From Bradysia coprophila (taxonomy: Eukaryota > Arthropoda > Insecta > Diptera > Sciaridae): a DNA stretch of 64,000 bases. The stretch's first letter is position 1; each line of letters opens with the position of its first letter. The notes beneath the pieces are model-generated. The model was not told the DNA's origin. It was given only the letters and a program-made list of their open reading frames with translations, and searched no databases. This document shows, piece after piece, positions 49,701 through 61,923 of this stretch. The stretch spans positions 6,186,473-6,250,472 of the forward strand of contig NW_023503423.1 of assembly GCF_014529535.1 (NCBI RefSeq). The letters are read 5' to 3'. Both the position numbers and the translations under genes were made by a program.

Positions 49701-50127
49701 GTCACCCATTCTTTCCAGCTGAATCATCGTTCGGAATAGACAACGGAAAAATTATCTTTCTGTCTGACTGCGTTATATTACTAATCAACAGCACTCACAT
49801 CCACTGATTTTCGAATGGCATATACGATGTGCATACAGGCAATCCGAATGGTTCCCCATTGTTGTACACCTGCAATTTGACCATTAACGATGGACATTGT
49901 TCGGAATACAGTCCAGAGAAACGCAGCAGTGGCTCTTCTAATAGTTTCTCATAGGATGGCTTGTGAATGAGGCCGTCCAGTGTGACGCTACAATGAACAG
50001 CAATTGATATTTCGACGTAGAAAATGGGAAGCATAAGAAACACTCACATTTTCACTTGAACGCGTTCATGCAGTGACGAACTGTAGACGTATCGGAAGGC
50101 GTTGTCTACTTGATACATTTGTGACAT
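43726..50127 (-). CDS. Vps34: Class III phosphatidylinositol 3-kinase catalytic subunit, Vps34
   Basis: Fifteen exons in transcript order: 50127-50048, 49987-49799, 49718-49562, 49493-49341, 49261-49139, 49067-48972, 46488-46403, 46158-45895, 45830-45710, 45644-45551, 45484-45128, 45058-44785, 44715-44640, 44530-44248, 44171-43726. The total is 2,799 nt (932 aa), every phase compatible. An N-terminal C2 domain (about 1-190) is followed by the PIK helical domain ([33 protein letters not shown]) and the kinase domain. The catalytic loop [12 protein letters not shown] and activation motif [12 protein letters not shown] are intact, and the C-terminus [11 protein letters not shown] matches the family end. 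It makes PI3P on endosomes and phagophores with Vps15 and Beclin-1 and so drives autophagy and endosomal sorting. A low-complexity S/N-rich insert lies between the helical and kinase domains. Intron 6 (46489-48971) holds dispersed repeats. Confidence 0.97.
46489..48971. other. Repeat-rich intron 6 of Vps34
   Basis: A 2.5-kb intron in a gene whose other introns are mostly short. It includes the 47675-48096 dispersed repeat, an imperfect inverted repeat about 48133-48465 (ends TTTCTCAAATGAGGTTGGTT and near complement), and a MITE-like sequence about 48480-48690 related to 24599-24809. Confidence 0.7.
47675..48096. repeat. Second copy of the 437-bp dispersed repeat
   Basis: Matches 39853-40289 from CTCGAAACTAGAATC to GGCTGTTTCGT with scattered substitutions and deletions. 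Same orientation, no flanking 71-bp repeat. Confidence 0.85.
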
Positions 50128-50355
50128 TTTTGGATGGATAGTGGATCATCCCCCGTTTAAATAACAAAGATTTTATGATTTTGGAAAACTTTCAAAACAA
50201 TAATAGAAACTGAATGGAGGAGAATAATGAAATCTGTTTGATTGACAGTTGAGCGGAGTGACGTTTGCTGTTTGTTTTTGTTTTTTTAGCAGAGATATGA
50301 CACATGTCAAATTCAATAAAGTGTGTTATGATGAAAGAGAAAGAAATATTTTGAC

Positions 50356-50582
50356 CAAGGCTGTATACTTTGGGGAGGTCACGCAGATGCAGATACGCGG
50401 GTTACACACCACAGTTAATGATAAAATGGCCGATTTCATACAAAAATTCACCTACTCTGATGATTCTCGTCGTCCTGATGATGTGGTGAAATTTTTTACA
50501 TGTAAAATCATCAGAAGTGGTGTGTTCCCGCGTATCTAATAAAATGGCGGTCTGCGTGACCTTTCCAAAGTATACAGCCTTG
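50356..50582. mobile_element. 227-bp hAT-type MITE (copy B)
   Basis: Ends CAAGGCTGTATACTTTGGGG and the near complement (one mismatch) are flanked by a perfect 8-bp duplication ATTTTGAC at 50348-50355 and 50583-50590. It is the second copy of the family found at 12121-12306. Confidence 0.9.
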
Positions 50583-50667
50583 ATTTTGACAAGTGAAAGA
50601 GAAAGAGAAAGAAATATTTTGACAAGTACCCCAAGTACCCCAAGACAACTTATAATAGACTGGTCTT

Positions 50668-51045
50668 CAATGAACGTCAACACAAGGTATGGTTGAATGT
50701 CAAACTTTGGATGTAGCTGAGAACATAGCGACTCACTCATGAGAGGTGAGTTTGTTTATATGAAATCGCTATGTCCTCCGGTTTGTATGAACCGACCATA
50801 CCTGGTTGGTACATTCATTGCTGGTCTTCGGTCCTATCGCTCTCAACGTAACATGTTGAAAAAGAAAGCAATATTTTACAATGAATGTATGGTCTGTTCA
50901 TAGAAACCGGAGGACATAGCGATTTCATATAAACAAACTCAACTCTCACAAGAGAGGTGAGTTTGTTTATATGAAATCGCTATGTCCTCCGCTACATACA
51001 AAGTTGTCATTCGACCATACCTTGTGTTGACGTTCATTGATATTT
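50668..51045. repeat. Complex inverted-repeat cluster upstream of Vps34 and Snr1
   Basis: Outer arms TCAATGAACGTCAACACAAG and the complement enclose three copies (two direct, one inverted) of a block with GAGTTTGTTTATATGAAATC and GCTATGTCCTCC, at about 50745, 50917 and 50957. A flanking sequence around ATATTTTGACAAGTACCCCA occurs on both sides. Confidence 0.7.
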
Positions 51046-51396
51046 TGACAAGTACCCCAAGGTAAGTTATAATAACTAGTCTTCGGTTTTCTCGCTCTGA
51101 TCATAACAGCCTATTCAGAAACTGGGTTGACTGATTTCTAGTTGAACGAGCTTGATCAGAATTTAGTTTGAGCTCTCGGTCTGTTCCAAATGCAACAATG
51201 AAATGTCAAATTTCATCCACCACACAAAACCAAACAAAAAGGGTTTACAAAATGTTGGCAAAAGCGTTGAGGTTATGGCTCTGTGGATGAAATTTGACAT
51301 TTAAATACACTAAAATTACACCTTCACTTGCACGTGGAACAGACCTATAACTAGTGGCAACTTGTATCTAATCTGTCATTCTAATTATCTTTATTA

Positions 51397-51747
51397 GAGT
51401 CAAACCACATCGAAACTTTTTGTCATGAAGTGACAGTTTTGACGTTGTCATTTTTGACATCTGAAAAATTTCGTCGTAACCTCAATTGAAAACGTGAATT
51501 GTACACAAAACTTGTCTTTAAATATTTAATTTTGAACAATTTTACTGTGTTATAGTAGCCTTATTGTAATATTTACGATAATCCTGTAATATTATTCAAA
51601 TTTATTTTGTTTAAAGAGAAGTTTTGTGTACAATTCACGTTTTCAATTGAGGTTATGAAAATTTTCAGATGTCAAAAATGACAACGTCAAACATGTCAAT
51701 GTCAAAACTGTCACTTCACGACAGAAATTTTTGATGTGGTTTGGCTC
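51397..51747. mobile_element. 351-bp TTA-flanked MITE, PIF/Harbinger-like
   Basis: Inverted arms of about 115 bp begin GAGTCAAACCACATC and end in GATGTGGTTTGGCTC. TTA lies directly outside both ends (51394-51396 and 51748-51750), a typical PIF/Harbinger target site. The superfamily call is inferred from the target site. Confidence 0.75.
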
Positions 51748-51750
51748 TTA

Positions 51751-51977
51751 CAGTTTGTTCATTTCATTTTTACACAGTTTCTAAAGATTGTCGATATGTC
51801 AGAGTTTTTAATGTACCCAGTCAATTAAGTTCTTCCCAAATTGCGCAATATTTGAATTCGCGATAGAAATTTTAAATTTTGCGCCAAAAATTCATAATTT
51901 GGGAAGAACTTAATTGACTGGGTACATTAAAAACTCTGACATATCTAAAACTGTGTAAAAATGAAATGAACAAACTG
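51751..51977. mobile_element. 227-bp TA-flanked MITE directly next to the preceding one
   Basis: Inverted arms of about 90 bp begin CAGTTTGTTCATTTCATTTT and end in the complement. TA lies outside both ends (51749-51750 and 51978-51979). It ends about 230 bp before the Snr1 start codon. Confidence 0.8.
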
Positions 51978-52209
51978 TATGAATTACGTTTGAAGCGTCT
52001 TTTTCGTTCAGAATTTTCCTAAGTGTGAGCTGTCATCTCTCTAGAAGACATGGCCGCCAAACTTATCGACTTCATTTTATGTCACTCTGTCGATAAACTA
52101 TTTTGTTGTAGATCGATAGCTTCGTCTTTCATTTTTGTTGTCTCAATTTCTCGGTGAATTAAAATTTTCTCAAATTAATCACAGATAAACGGAAAAAAGA
52201 GCCCCTAAA

Positions 52210-53383
52210 ATGGCGTTACGCACCTACGGCGATAAACCAATGAGCTTCCAGCTCGAAGAGAATGGTGAATTTTACTATGTTGGATCGGAGGTAAATTTGT
52301 AAACACACCAAGCCGTATGCCGACTGAACGCGAATGTAAAATGAATTTGTTTTCCAATAGGTCGGAAACTATCTACGAATGTTTCGTGGCTCCTTGTACA
52401 AAAAGTATCCGGGAATGATTCGGAAAACATTGACGAATGAGGAACGCAAGCGCTTGGCCGAATCGGGCATTAGTAGTCACTTGTTGGCTAGCTCAGTGTC
52501 ACTGCTTCGAACAGTTGAAGTGGACGAAATTATTGGCGGCAATGACGACAAATACATTGTTAGTATACAGGAACCACCGCCAGTACGAGAAACTAAATCC
52601 AAGAAGCCACAACCATGGGTACAAACAATGCCAAATTCGAGTCATCTCGATGCCGTGCCACAAGCCACTCCGATTAACCGAAATCGCGTGCTAACCAAAA
52701 AAGTTCGAACGTTTCCGATGTGCTTCGATGATACCGACCCGACGATCAGTTTGGAAAACGCTTCGCATCCGGAAGTATTGGTTCCAATTCGATTGGACAT
52801 GGAGTTGGAAGGACAAAAATTGCGGGACACATTTACGTGGAACAAGCACGAGAGTATGATTGCGCCAGAACAATTTGCCGAGATTTTATGCGACGACCTG
52901 GACCTGAATCCCGTACCATTCGTTCCGGCCATTTCGTTGGCCATTCGTCAACAGCTAGAAGCATTCCCGAACGAACCGAGCATTTTGGAGGAGAGCTGCG
53001 ACCAGCGAGTCATCATCAAGTTAAACGTTCACGTCGGAAACACATCGTTGGTGGATCAGATCGAGTGGGACATGTCGAGCAAGGACAACAATCCCGAAGA
53101 ATTTGCGATGAAACTTTGCGCCGAACTCGGTTTGGGCGGTGAATTCGTGACAGCCATTGCGTATTCGATACGAGGACAATTGTCTTGGCATCACCGAACG
53201 TATGCGTTCAGCGAAGCACCTCTACCCACTGTTGAAGTTCCATTCCGAGCCACCAGTGATGCGGACGCCTGGGCACCATTCTTGGAAACGTTAACCGATG
53301 CTGAGATGGAGAAGAAAATCCGCGACCAAGATCGTAATACACGTCGAATGAGGCGGTTAGCTAACACGACGCCGGGATGGTGA
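52210..53383 (+). CDS. Snr1: SWI/SNF core subunit Snr1 (SNF5/SMARCB1)
   Basis: Two exons, 52210-52290 and 52361-53383 (TGA), give 1,104 nt (367 aa), near the 370 aa of the fly protein. The start [17 protein letters not shown] and the region through [20 protein letters not shown] form the winged-helix N-terminal domain. Two SNF5 repeats follow: about 165-235 ([19 protein letters not shown]) and 245-310 ([20 protein letters not shown]). The C-terminal basic helix region ends [12 protein letters not shown]. Snr1 is a core, non-catalytic subunit of the Brahma/SWI-SNF remodelling complexes and contacts the nucleosome acidic patch. An AATAAA lies at about 53474. The gene is convergent with the malate dehydrogenase gene downstream. 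Confidence 0.97.
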
Positions 53384-54147
53384 AAGGATTGAATTCTCAA
53401 GAAAAGAAACTTTTTTTTTATATTTAGTGTGTTGTCAAATCATCGGTCTTTCGAATGGAACTTAATTGAGTCAATAAAAATGTCTCAGTCTCATTCAACG
53501 TCAGTTTTTGAATTTTTTCTCAATGTTCGTCAATTCCGAATAAGGATCCGATTAGGTTCAGGTTGGTCTGATTTATTTTAGGCTTACTTGAACCTGCTGT
53601 TGAACTGCATCTTATCTGATGTTGACCTGAACTTGATGTTGAAAATTTCAGGTGGAACCTGAACATTCGATTTTTTAGTCAGGTCTGCAGTATGCGGTCT
53701 GCACATGAAGTTTCTTTTCAAATTAAAATGAGAATCTTTCATTCAAGACACACGACCGTTTGCTTATGAATTCACTTTGCTTCGAGGAATAGAGAAGCTG
53801 CATACAACAACGTCTTCAACCGATATTTCGAGTGCAAAAAACAACTTTCAGTAAATTTGGTTTATACTTCATTTAATGTACATTCGTTTATAACAAGGGT
53901 TTGACTGGCTTAAAATAATATCGTGTTTCTATGTGAGCATGTCTCGCCTAAGAGGCAGTGACTCACTGGATTTACAAAAAATTTTCGATTTGTTTCCACT
54001 TTTTCAAAGCGCTAACAATTAAGAACAACTTTCTTGTCCCGGACAAGTCGGAATAAAAAGAAGAAAAAATTAATTTGGTTGATAAATGACAAATTGGATC
54101 CACAAATGAGCGATGGGGAATCGTTGAACCGAAGAATATCTTTTTTC
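53384..54147. other. Intergenic DNA between convergent genes
   Basis: Holds the Snr1 polyadenylation signal and, on the other strand, the expected 3' end of the malate dehydrogenase gene. No further gene seen. Confidence 0.6.
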
Positions 54148-55952
54148 TTAATTATTTTTAACAAATTCCTCGCCCTTCTTGATGTTTGTCTTCAGCTCTG
54201 GAATAGCGGCCTTCAACAGACCCTCTTCGAAAGCATTCAATTTGGGCAGACCCAAATTCTCTTCGATTCCATTCGGGCCGAGTCTCAACGGTGTCGAAAA
54301 GTATGTCGCCTCTGTCACATTCGATTTAACGTAGGCGCATTCAATGATATTCTTTTCACCCTTAATCGCTCGCACCAACGACAATCCAAATCGAGCGCCA
54401 GCATATGCCATGGACAATGTGGCCGAACCAGCTCCAGCCTTGGCCTTAACCACTTCTGTGCCGGCTTCCTGGATACGTTCGGACAATTGTTTCACTTGAC
54501 TTTCCGGGAAATTGACGGCTGGCTTGCAGTTCGACAACAATGGAATGATTGTGACGCCGGAATGGCCACCGATCACCGGAATTGTGACATCCAATGGATT
54601 GTGTCCAGCAGCTTCGCCAATGAATGCACAAGCACGAACGATATCCAATGTGGATACACCGAAAATTCGGTTCGGATCGTAACAGCCGGCCTGATGGTAT
54701 TAGAAAGGAAATTGTTAGTCGCATGATTAGAGTTAAAAATGGTACAGCCAAATCCACTCACCTTCTTCAAAACCTCTGATGCGATTGGTACACACGAGTT
54801 GACGGGATTCGTGATAATTCCAACCAATGCCTTGGGACAATTGCGAGAAATTGCTGCAGCAATATCACGAACGACACCAGCATTTGTATTGAATAGATCG
54901 TCACGGGTCATGCCGGGTTTTCGTGGTACACCAGCTGGGATGATAACGACTTGAGCTCCTGTGGAGAATAAATTTCCGCGTTAAACATTGTCACTATCCA
55001 GAAAAACATTTTCATTTTTGACGCCAATGAGAGGGCAAGGTCTGACGTGCGTCCCCACAAAATTGTTCTTCTTTTTTTTAAATCTTTTGAACTCGTGATT
55101 CTCTTGCATTAGAAACGATTAATGTTCTCCGCGAGTACAATCATCATCATCATTTTTGCAACTTGTTAATCGTCAGGTCATTAAAGTCACATTCGTTTGC
55201 CTAATGAAACAATGACATTCATTCAAAGGCGCATTTTCCTTCGCGCAACGAATCGAATGGAATTAATCTAATCCAAAGAATGCTCTTTAACTTTACATAA
55301 CCAACTCAGCGATAAGATAATAAAAGCGAAGAAGAAAACAAAAATATTTTTCTACTTTACATCGTCAGCGCATTTTCTGCCGTCTAATTTTAGACACTTA
55401 ATTCGAATCAACCATGCACGAATGAAAATTCTTTGATTCTTTGATCAATGCTAAAATCATTTCGAATTGACGTACCCTTCAAAGCAGCGTCCAAATTGTC
55501 GGGTCCATTGAAACCGCGAACAACAGCTGGAGTATCAATGTGAGATAGGTCAGCAGCGACACCAGGTGTGTGAACAATGTCATACAAATGTAATTGGGTG
55601 ACCAATGGACTTTGCTTCAACAATAAAGATAATGGTTGTCCAATGCCACCAGAAGCTCCACAGACTGCCACTTTAACATTTTTCTATAAAAGAAAACGAA
55701 TTCGTTGAAATTAGAAGAATCACTTTCGAATTAATGACCTGCCTCTAAACAATAAGTAAAGTGTCAGCAAAAGAAAAACGAGAAAAGTCATTCAATTAAA
55801 TGTTACGTAAACACGTTTTCTCGGTCAAGATCACAACTTATTCTAATGTAACTGGAAAATTATCATCGAAAAATTGATGATTTGCATACCTGAGACGATG
55901 TCGAAAATGTTCTGCCTGCTTGGGCAACGCCAATCGATAATCGGGAAAACAT
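54148..55952 (-). CDS. Mdh2: Mitochondrial malate dehydrogenase
   Basis: Four exons in transcript order: 55952-55890, 55683-55476, 54958-54762, 54690-54148. The total is 1,011 nt (336 aa). The first exon encodes a basic, Ser/Thr-rich presequence ([21 protein letters not shown]) consistent with a mitochondrial targeting signal. The mature part starts with the NAD-binding motif [20 protein letters not shown]. The substrate-binding and catalytic regions follow: [22 protein letters not shown] and [10 protein letters not shown] with the active-site His. The C-terminus ends [15 protein letters not shown]. The enzyme interconverts malate and oxaloacetate with NAD in the TCA cycle and the malate-aspartate shuttle. 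Length and motifs are normal; nothing suggests a pseudogene. Confidence 0.97.
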
Positions 55953-56370
55953 TTTGTGAATTTATCAGACAATTTCTTACGAGTGCTTCGAAGTCTTTGA
56001 ACGACCTTCCTTCAAAGGTTTTGAGAATCTGAGCGATGTTTCAGCGATGAAAATATTATCTACGCGATGACAGTTTTCATTTTTATTGGCTTTTAACGCC
56101 ACCTAGGCACCAAAATGGGTAACGACTTGGATTCGGAAATTTGGAGGGAAAATTCTCAGAAAATTTTCGAAAACTAGAAAATCCTTTCATCAGAAACTGA
56201 CGAAAATCCTTGGAAAATCCAAAAATCCCCAAAACTAATGAAGGAAATCCTCAAAAATAGATGAGAATTCAGCAAAAACAGTTAAGAAAATCCTCAGAAA
56301 TCCTTTTTCAACCATAGAGTTACACTCAAATAGAAAGGAGTGTAACTCTATGTTTTCAACTAAATTTACA
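55953..56370. other. Upstream region of malate dehydrogenase
   Basis: Probable promoter and 5' untranslated region of the minus-strand gene. A short inverted pair GAGTTACACTC / GAGTGTAACTC lies near 56320-56350. No other gene. Confidence 0.5.
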
Positions 56371-58920
56371 AATATTTTATTGCTTGCCCCAAGCGAAAAT
56401 TGATTCTTACATATCAATTTGGCCCCTGCGAAAATGGTCGATTACATGAGGGATATTTGTGTGACACTATCGTCAAGGAATCTCTATTTTCGCGGGGTGC
56501 ACAGTCATTCACGTAAAACGAGTTTTCGCGGGGTGCAGCCAGATGAAGGAGAATGCATCATCTGAAATATTTAATGCCTTCCAACAGAAAAAAAGAAAAT
56601 AATTATTGATGTTTTGTGTTTTTGAACACAAATTTTCCAGTGGCGTGAGTTGAATGTCGCAAAAGCATTTGAATTATTTCGAAAAGAAAATCACAAAACT
56701 GAAAGTGTCACCCATTTTTTGCTCCAGCAATAAATTCAATGTTTGTAATGAACACATGGCAAACACTTTTAGTTGCGTATTTTTCACTTAGAACACTAAA
56801 CACTTTGCTTATGTTAGACATTATTCACTTCACTTCACTGCAAAATTTTTATTCTAAATAACGAAAACAACAAAATTAATGCATTATCCTGAAACGGAAA
56901 AACAATTCAGTGACAAGCCGACTATTGTGACCGTTGTGACGTGTATTGAGATTAGAGAACTTTAGCAAATCACACAATAATGACAAAACCAATAATTTCC
57001 AACAATAACGAAAACGATATTGACACGGAAAAATTTTATCATTGTGAATGGAGCGAGATGGGTAAATATGTTCACAAATCATGGTGTGTTATGTGGTGGC
57101 AGAATTCAAAATTCTTCTGAAATACTTTAAAAGAAATTAAATTGAAGTAGAATAATATAATTAGTGCACCGGACAACTTTCTTAACAGCAGATATTCATC
57201 TTTAAAATATTTATCTAAACCTAGGTGAAATAATAGCAGTGAAAAAGTGCTATTATTTCGTCTGGGATGAATATACACATGGTTTGAAAGGTCTTTGCCA
57301 GTCGACCACAAAACAGGCATCACACAGTCTCGAGCTACACTTGGTTCCTGGTTGAAGATATCCGAATATGGAAAAAGGGTGTTTTTTAACCTAATTTTTT
57401 GCCACTATAAACGATCGTTCCGGGTGAGAGTGGGCTCATTGGAAAGCTGAGTTCAAATACTTTCGGGGCATGCCTAGTTTGATTAGATTCATTGATAGAT
57501 GTTGGAAAAAATGTCCAACAAAAATTTTCAAAATCTGTGTGAACTTTTGACAGGTCTGGGCTGGTACTGATGACGCTTAATGTGAACCTAATATGCTAGT
57601 TGTAACTTACATTATCTAAGCTTTCCATTGATATCTCATTTGCAGTGCTGGTGACTGCTGGTGAATTTTACGAGTAGCTGGTGTACTTACATAAAAATCT
57701 GTTATGTGGACAATCTTATTTAATTAAAATTTAGAATTTTTGTCTACAACGTGTCTATTTGGATGGTACAGGGAGTTACCCGAAAAAAAAAATCTGAAAA
57801 GCAGTGAATGAATTTCAAAATGTGTTTCGGGTGAGCATGTGCTCCACCTGCTGTTTGTGAGGTTATGCTCACCACAACACAACTTGTTCTCTAAATTGTG
57901 TCGTCAAAAGGCAAGCTAATTTTTCCATCTCATTTCCACTAGCTTCAGAATGTTCTAGTCTACAGATTTCAATAAATCTATGTATGTTCAGAGACACACG
58001 TTGTAGACAAAAATTCTAAATTAAATAAACAATCAACGATATGACGATTCTGTCAACACATTTATAGACAATATAGTGGATATACTCAAATATACTGGAT
58101 TGCTGGAGCTATACTGGATCTACTGGAGCATAAATTCGAGTCTTGATTCATTTGGGCGTTTGTCTATTTCGGTTTAACCTGTGCATAAATCGTTGTTTCT
58201 ACCTCAACAGAAAAGTGATTTTCTCAGCACACGTCCTAAAACTGAAGACTAGTGCTTTTTCCTCTCGTTTGTCTTTCTTTTTTTTTCAAAAATTCCCATT
58301 GATTAAACCGATAGGCTAAATCAGCGATTTTATTTCACAGGGATTCAATTTTACATTTATAAGTTCTCCCAAGTTGGAGGTGCTAATTCAAAGTAAATCC
58401 TTGACAACTTGTGAAGACTAAAACTAGAATTTATTTATCAAAATTCGAAATTCACTTATTGTCAACGCTGGTCTATCGAGAGATTCATATTAAATTTATC
58501 ATTTTCACATGAAACGCTTATATCCTCTGTGTGACTTTCATTTGAAAATGTCAAATCAATCGGATTCAAAAATTTTAAACACAAAATGAAAGAAGTTTGA
58601 ATTCTGCCACCACATAACACACCATTTGTGAACATATTTACCCATCCCGCCTCATTCACAATGATAAAATTTTTCCGTGTCAATATCGTTTTCGTTATTG
58701 TTGGAAATTATTGGTTTTGTCATTATTGTGTGATTTGCTAAAGTTCTCTATTACTGCTGTAACAATACCAACATAACATTAGTGTTGTTTTCGGGATTTT
58801 TTTCTTCGTAGACGTGTGAGCCAATTTCGGAGGGTTCGGCGGTATACTAGATTCGTTGTTACTGCGTTAAGGAATTGATATGTAAGAATCAATTTTCGCT
58901 TGGACAAGCAATAAAATAGA
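56371..58920. mobile_element. 2.5-kb nested inverted-repeat complex
   Basis: Outer arms of 49 bp (56371-56419 and 58872-58920) share AAGCGAAAATTGATTCTTAC. Inner arms of about 165 bp (56952-57118 and 58588-58750) share AACCAATAATTTCCAACAAT. A third inner pair (about 57718-57760 and 58000-58040) shares TAGAATTTTTGTCTACAACG. No transposase is seen. It is most likely one transposon with others inside it, but the layers cannot be separated by eye. Confidence 0.6.
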
Positions 58921-58923
58921 ATA

Positions 58924-59130
58924 CAGTGCAAGCTGCTGCCATGATTCATTACTTGGGGAAACAATTTTGAAACTCGCAACTCACGCGTGTGTGTTTAAGC
59001 GCCTCGGTTTGAAAACTGTTATTTTGACAAGGGTAGAGTTTGCATATCCGAGCCGAAGGCGACACTTGTGAGTTGCTCGTATCTCAAAATTGTTCCCCCA
59101 TGTAATGAATCATTTTTGCAGCATGCACTG
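58924..59130. mobile_element. 207-bp TA-flanked MITE
   Basis: Inverted ends CAGTGCAAGCTGC / GCAGCATGCACTG, extended by TGATTCATTAC and AACAATTTTGA, are flanked by TA (58922-58923, 59131-59132). It abuts the inverted-repeat complex. Confidence 0.75.
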
Positions 59131-59132
59131 TA

Positions 59133-61923
59133 ACCTACTATTCCTGTCCCATTGGTAATGATGGAAATGATGAAAGATACAAGATTCCATTTCAACCATT
59201 TGTCCCAAAGTGCCTAAAATAATTACTTTATGCGAAAGTCGTCTATTACTTAGCAATTCGCCGCCTGCGAAAATGATCTATTACATGATGTACATTTTCG
59301 TCCTTCTAAATAGTTAACTTTCGCATGGGGCATGTAGTAAACCGGAATACATTAGATGCTACTCCGTAATGCATTATATGAATGTTTCAGACATATCATG
59401 AACAGATTCACCATATTAAGGTTGATTGCATAAATTTTGCATACATCCGTGACTCATGTGTTTTTGAGCAACTTGCTTGGTAATTGTACAACTTTGTGTA
59501 TCCGATGAATTACATAAATAACTGTTTTGGTCACCAATGATCCGAAAGCTTCGAAACGACATATTTATGCATACATAACTTGTCATTTACGATATTTGCA
59601 GGGGTTATCTTATCTACTTGATAAGCCCACGTTTTTGTCGATGTCGATAGACGCAAAAAATAAAAGCTTAGCTTGGATACAAGTAAGATAAAGATTGAAC
59701 ATGAATGTGAACGTAAGTCCGCTGCAAATTCAAAATGAAACGCACAACAACCAAATCAAAGGCAGCGTTGTATTTGGTCAACTCGCTTCATTATCATAAA
59801 AGAATGCGTTGAAATAAAGACCGTATAGTAATACATATAGAACAAAAGTAATAAGTTCAGTCAAAAAATAAATAATATAACAATGAATATATAACAATGA
59901 ATAAGACAAACTCAGTTAAAAACTCGAGGGGAGTACAAATACAATAAAACTTAGACAAACAAAAGTTCAAAATTAATATCAACACAATATTGGCCTTGGA
60001 ATTGACGCACGCGTAAAGCTAAGTACTTCAAAAGAAATTTAAGGATACTCCTCAACCAGAAAAAGACAACCGGAAATCACTGATTTGTGCTATACACTAG
60101 TTGAGGAGCTCCACGTTGACCCTTATTGAACACAAGAAAATTGTCACACAATATTCACCATAGCCTTCCATCGCCTATATTGTTTAATCCTAGCCCTTAA
60201 CTGTCGTCAACATTAGGCACATGCACAAACTCTCTCTGGGTTAAATTATTAAAAAAACTATGGCCTTAGTCAAAGCGGTATGAGCAACAGTAAGATGTAT
60301 TAACCGTTACGTCAAATGTTGGAGACGACGAATTCGATATGAAAGCCATAAAACAGGTCATATACGACGGAAACATATCCAAAGTAGAAGAAGAATAATA
60401 ATTCACGCCGTTAGTGTGCCTAAAATTTGAATTTTAAGTGAACCATTCGATGAAAAAGTGAACCGAAAAATGCATTTCAACGCTTCATTGTATGAAAATG
60501 ACGCTACGTTAGAAAGACCTCCGCACTTTCCATTTTGAATTTCGACCGCACTTACGGCGTGAATACCACAAGTTTGTATCGTTATTAATTGTTGTTAAAC
60601 TCTTAACAGCTAAACCTGACTATTCAAGAAAGGTGAATCTCGGAAGGAGATCTTAAGCAAAGATAATTAATATGAACCGTTCTCAAAGCATACGTAAGAT
60701 AACTATCATATGCGAAAGATGAATCTCTTAGAGAGATCGGTAGCTCAACACTAAATGTGATGGATGGTGAATGGGAATGGCAACAACAATCTAAACATAA
60801 ATGTCGTAGTTAGTCGAACTGTACACCAGCTGAGGGTCAGTACTTTGTGTGTTTGTCCAATTTCCACATGGCTTTCGTCGAGAATCGAGATACTTGCGAT
60901 ACTTGTAAATTCTGACATGTTAAACAAAATGATTGGTGCTTCGGATAACGTGATCTATTTTATCAATGACAGAGCAGAGATAAGGTCATAGAAACTGACT
61001 TTAGCAACTAACGAAGCTTACACAAACCCAAGAAATCTTTAGGTAATGAAAAGTTTGTTGAATAAGTATACTCAATCGTGGACCGTTATCAAAGCAATAT
61101 TTTCAAACACAGGCAAGTAGCCGCTTCTACAATACATAGTACACAAAAAAAAGTCGCGCCCATAGGGGGAGAGGGAGTGTTTAGTTTAAGAAAGGGATAC
61201 GTTTTGACTTTTTGTGTGACGAGTGGAATAAGTCCAATATTCAATAAAGTAGCGTGACGACCTATGGACCTTATATCATCACATTTCTAATTGACGCGTA
61301 TATAATCTCACCTCTATGTTATTTTCAATCCCAATTTAACCGTTTCACCAATTGATTCAACTGCTTCACAAGGTCTTGTATATGCCGGCACATCAACGAA
61401 GACATGTAATCTCAAATTTGCTTAATGAACTTTGAATAAATTTAATAATTTTGAACGCAAACAATTCGGTTGTTTCATGTGTGAGCATACATTGTATATA
61501 CAATGATTGATCATTATTTTATTCTTAACGACCACGAATTTCTAGTTTTGGTTTTGTTTTGTTTTTCTGTTCAATAGGGTCAGTTTATTTCAGATCGCAC
61601 TGAAGTCTGGATAGATAATTTTCCGCGATTCTTGTGTTGTTGTTCATTGTTTTTGCGTATCATTGCGAAATTCAATTTTTGTTGTTTAATAACGAAGCAA
61701 ATATTCAATTTTTACCTAGTCACTGTTCAATTACGAAAGAAGACAAATCGACAAATTGATAAACGGCCGTATTTATCTTTTTACATTTTTCGCGATAAGA
61801 TTGAACATTTTCAAAACGAATAATAAGTTTCTTATAACGTGCCACACTGTACTTAAATCATTCTGTGTCAATCGATACCACTGAAAAGTCGTTTCAATTA
61901 AAAACTCTCCAGGGTGAAGCAAG
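59133..61923. other. Intergenic DNA upstream of the P450 gene
   Basis: No recognised gene. A 75-codon frame at 60764-60991 and a 63-codon frame at 61632-61823 have no domain content. The last few hundred bases presumably hold the P450 promoter. Confidence 0.45.

Noticed and set aside
60764-60991. 75-codon plus-strand frame
   Set aside because: No recognisable domain, no splice signals consistent with a neighbour, and codon content not distinct from the surroundings.
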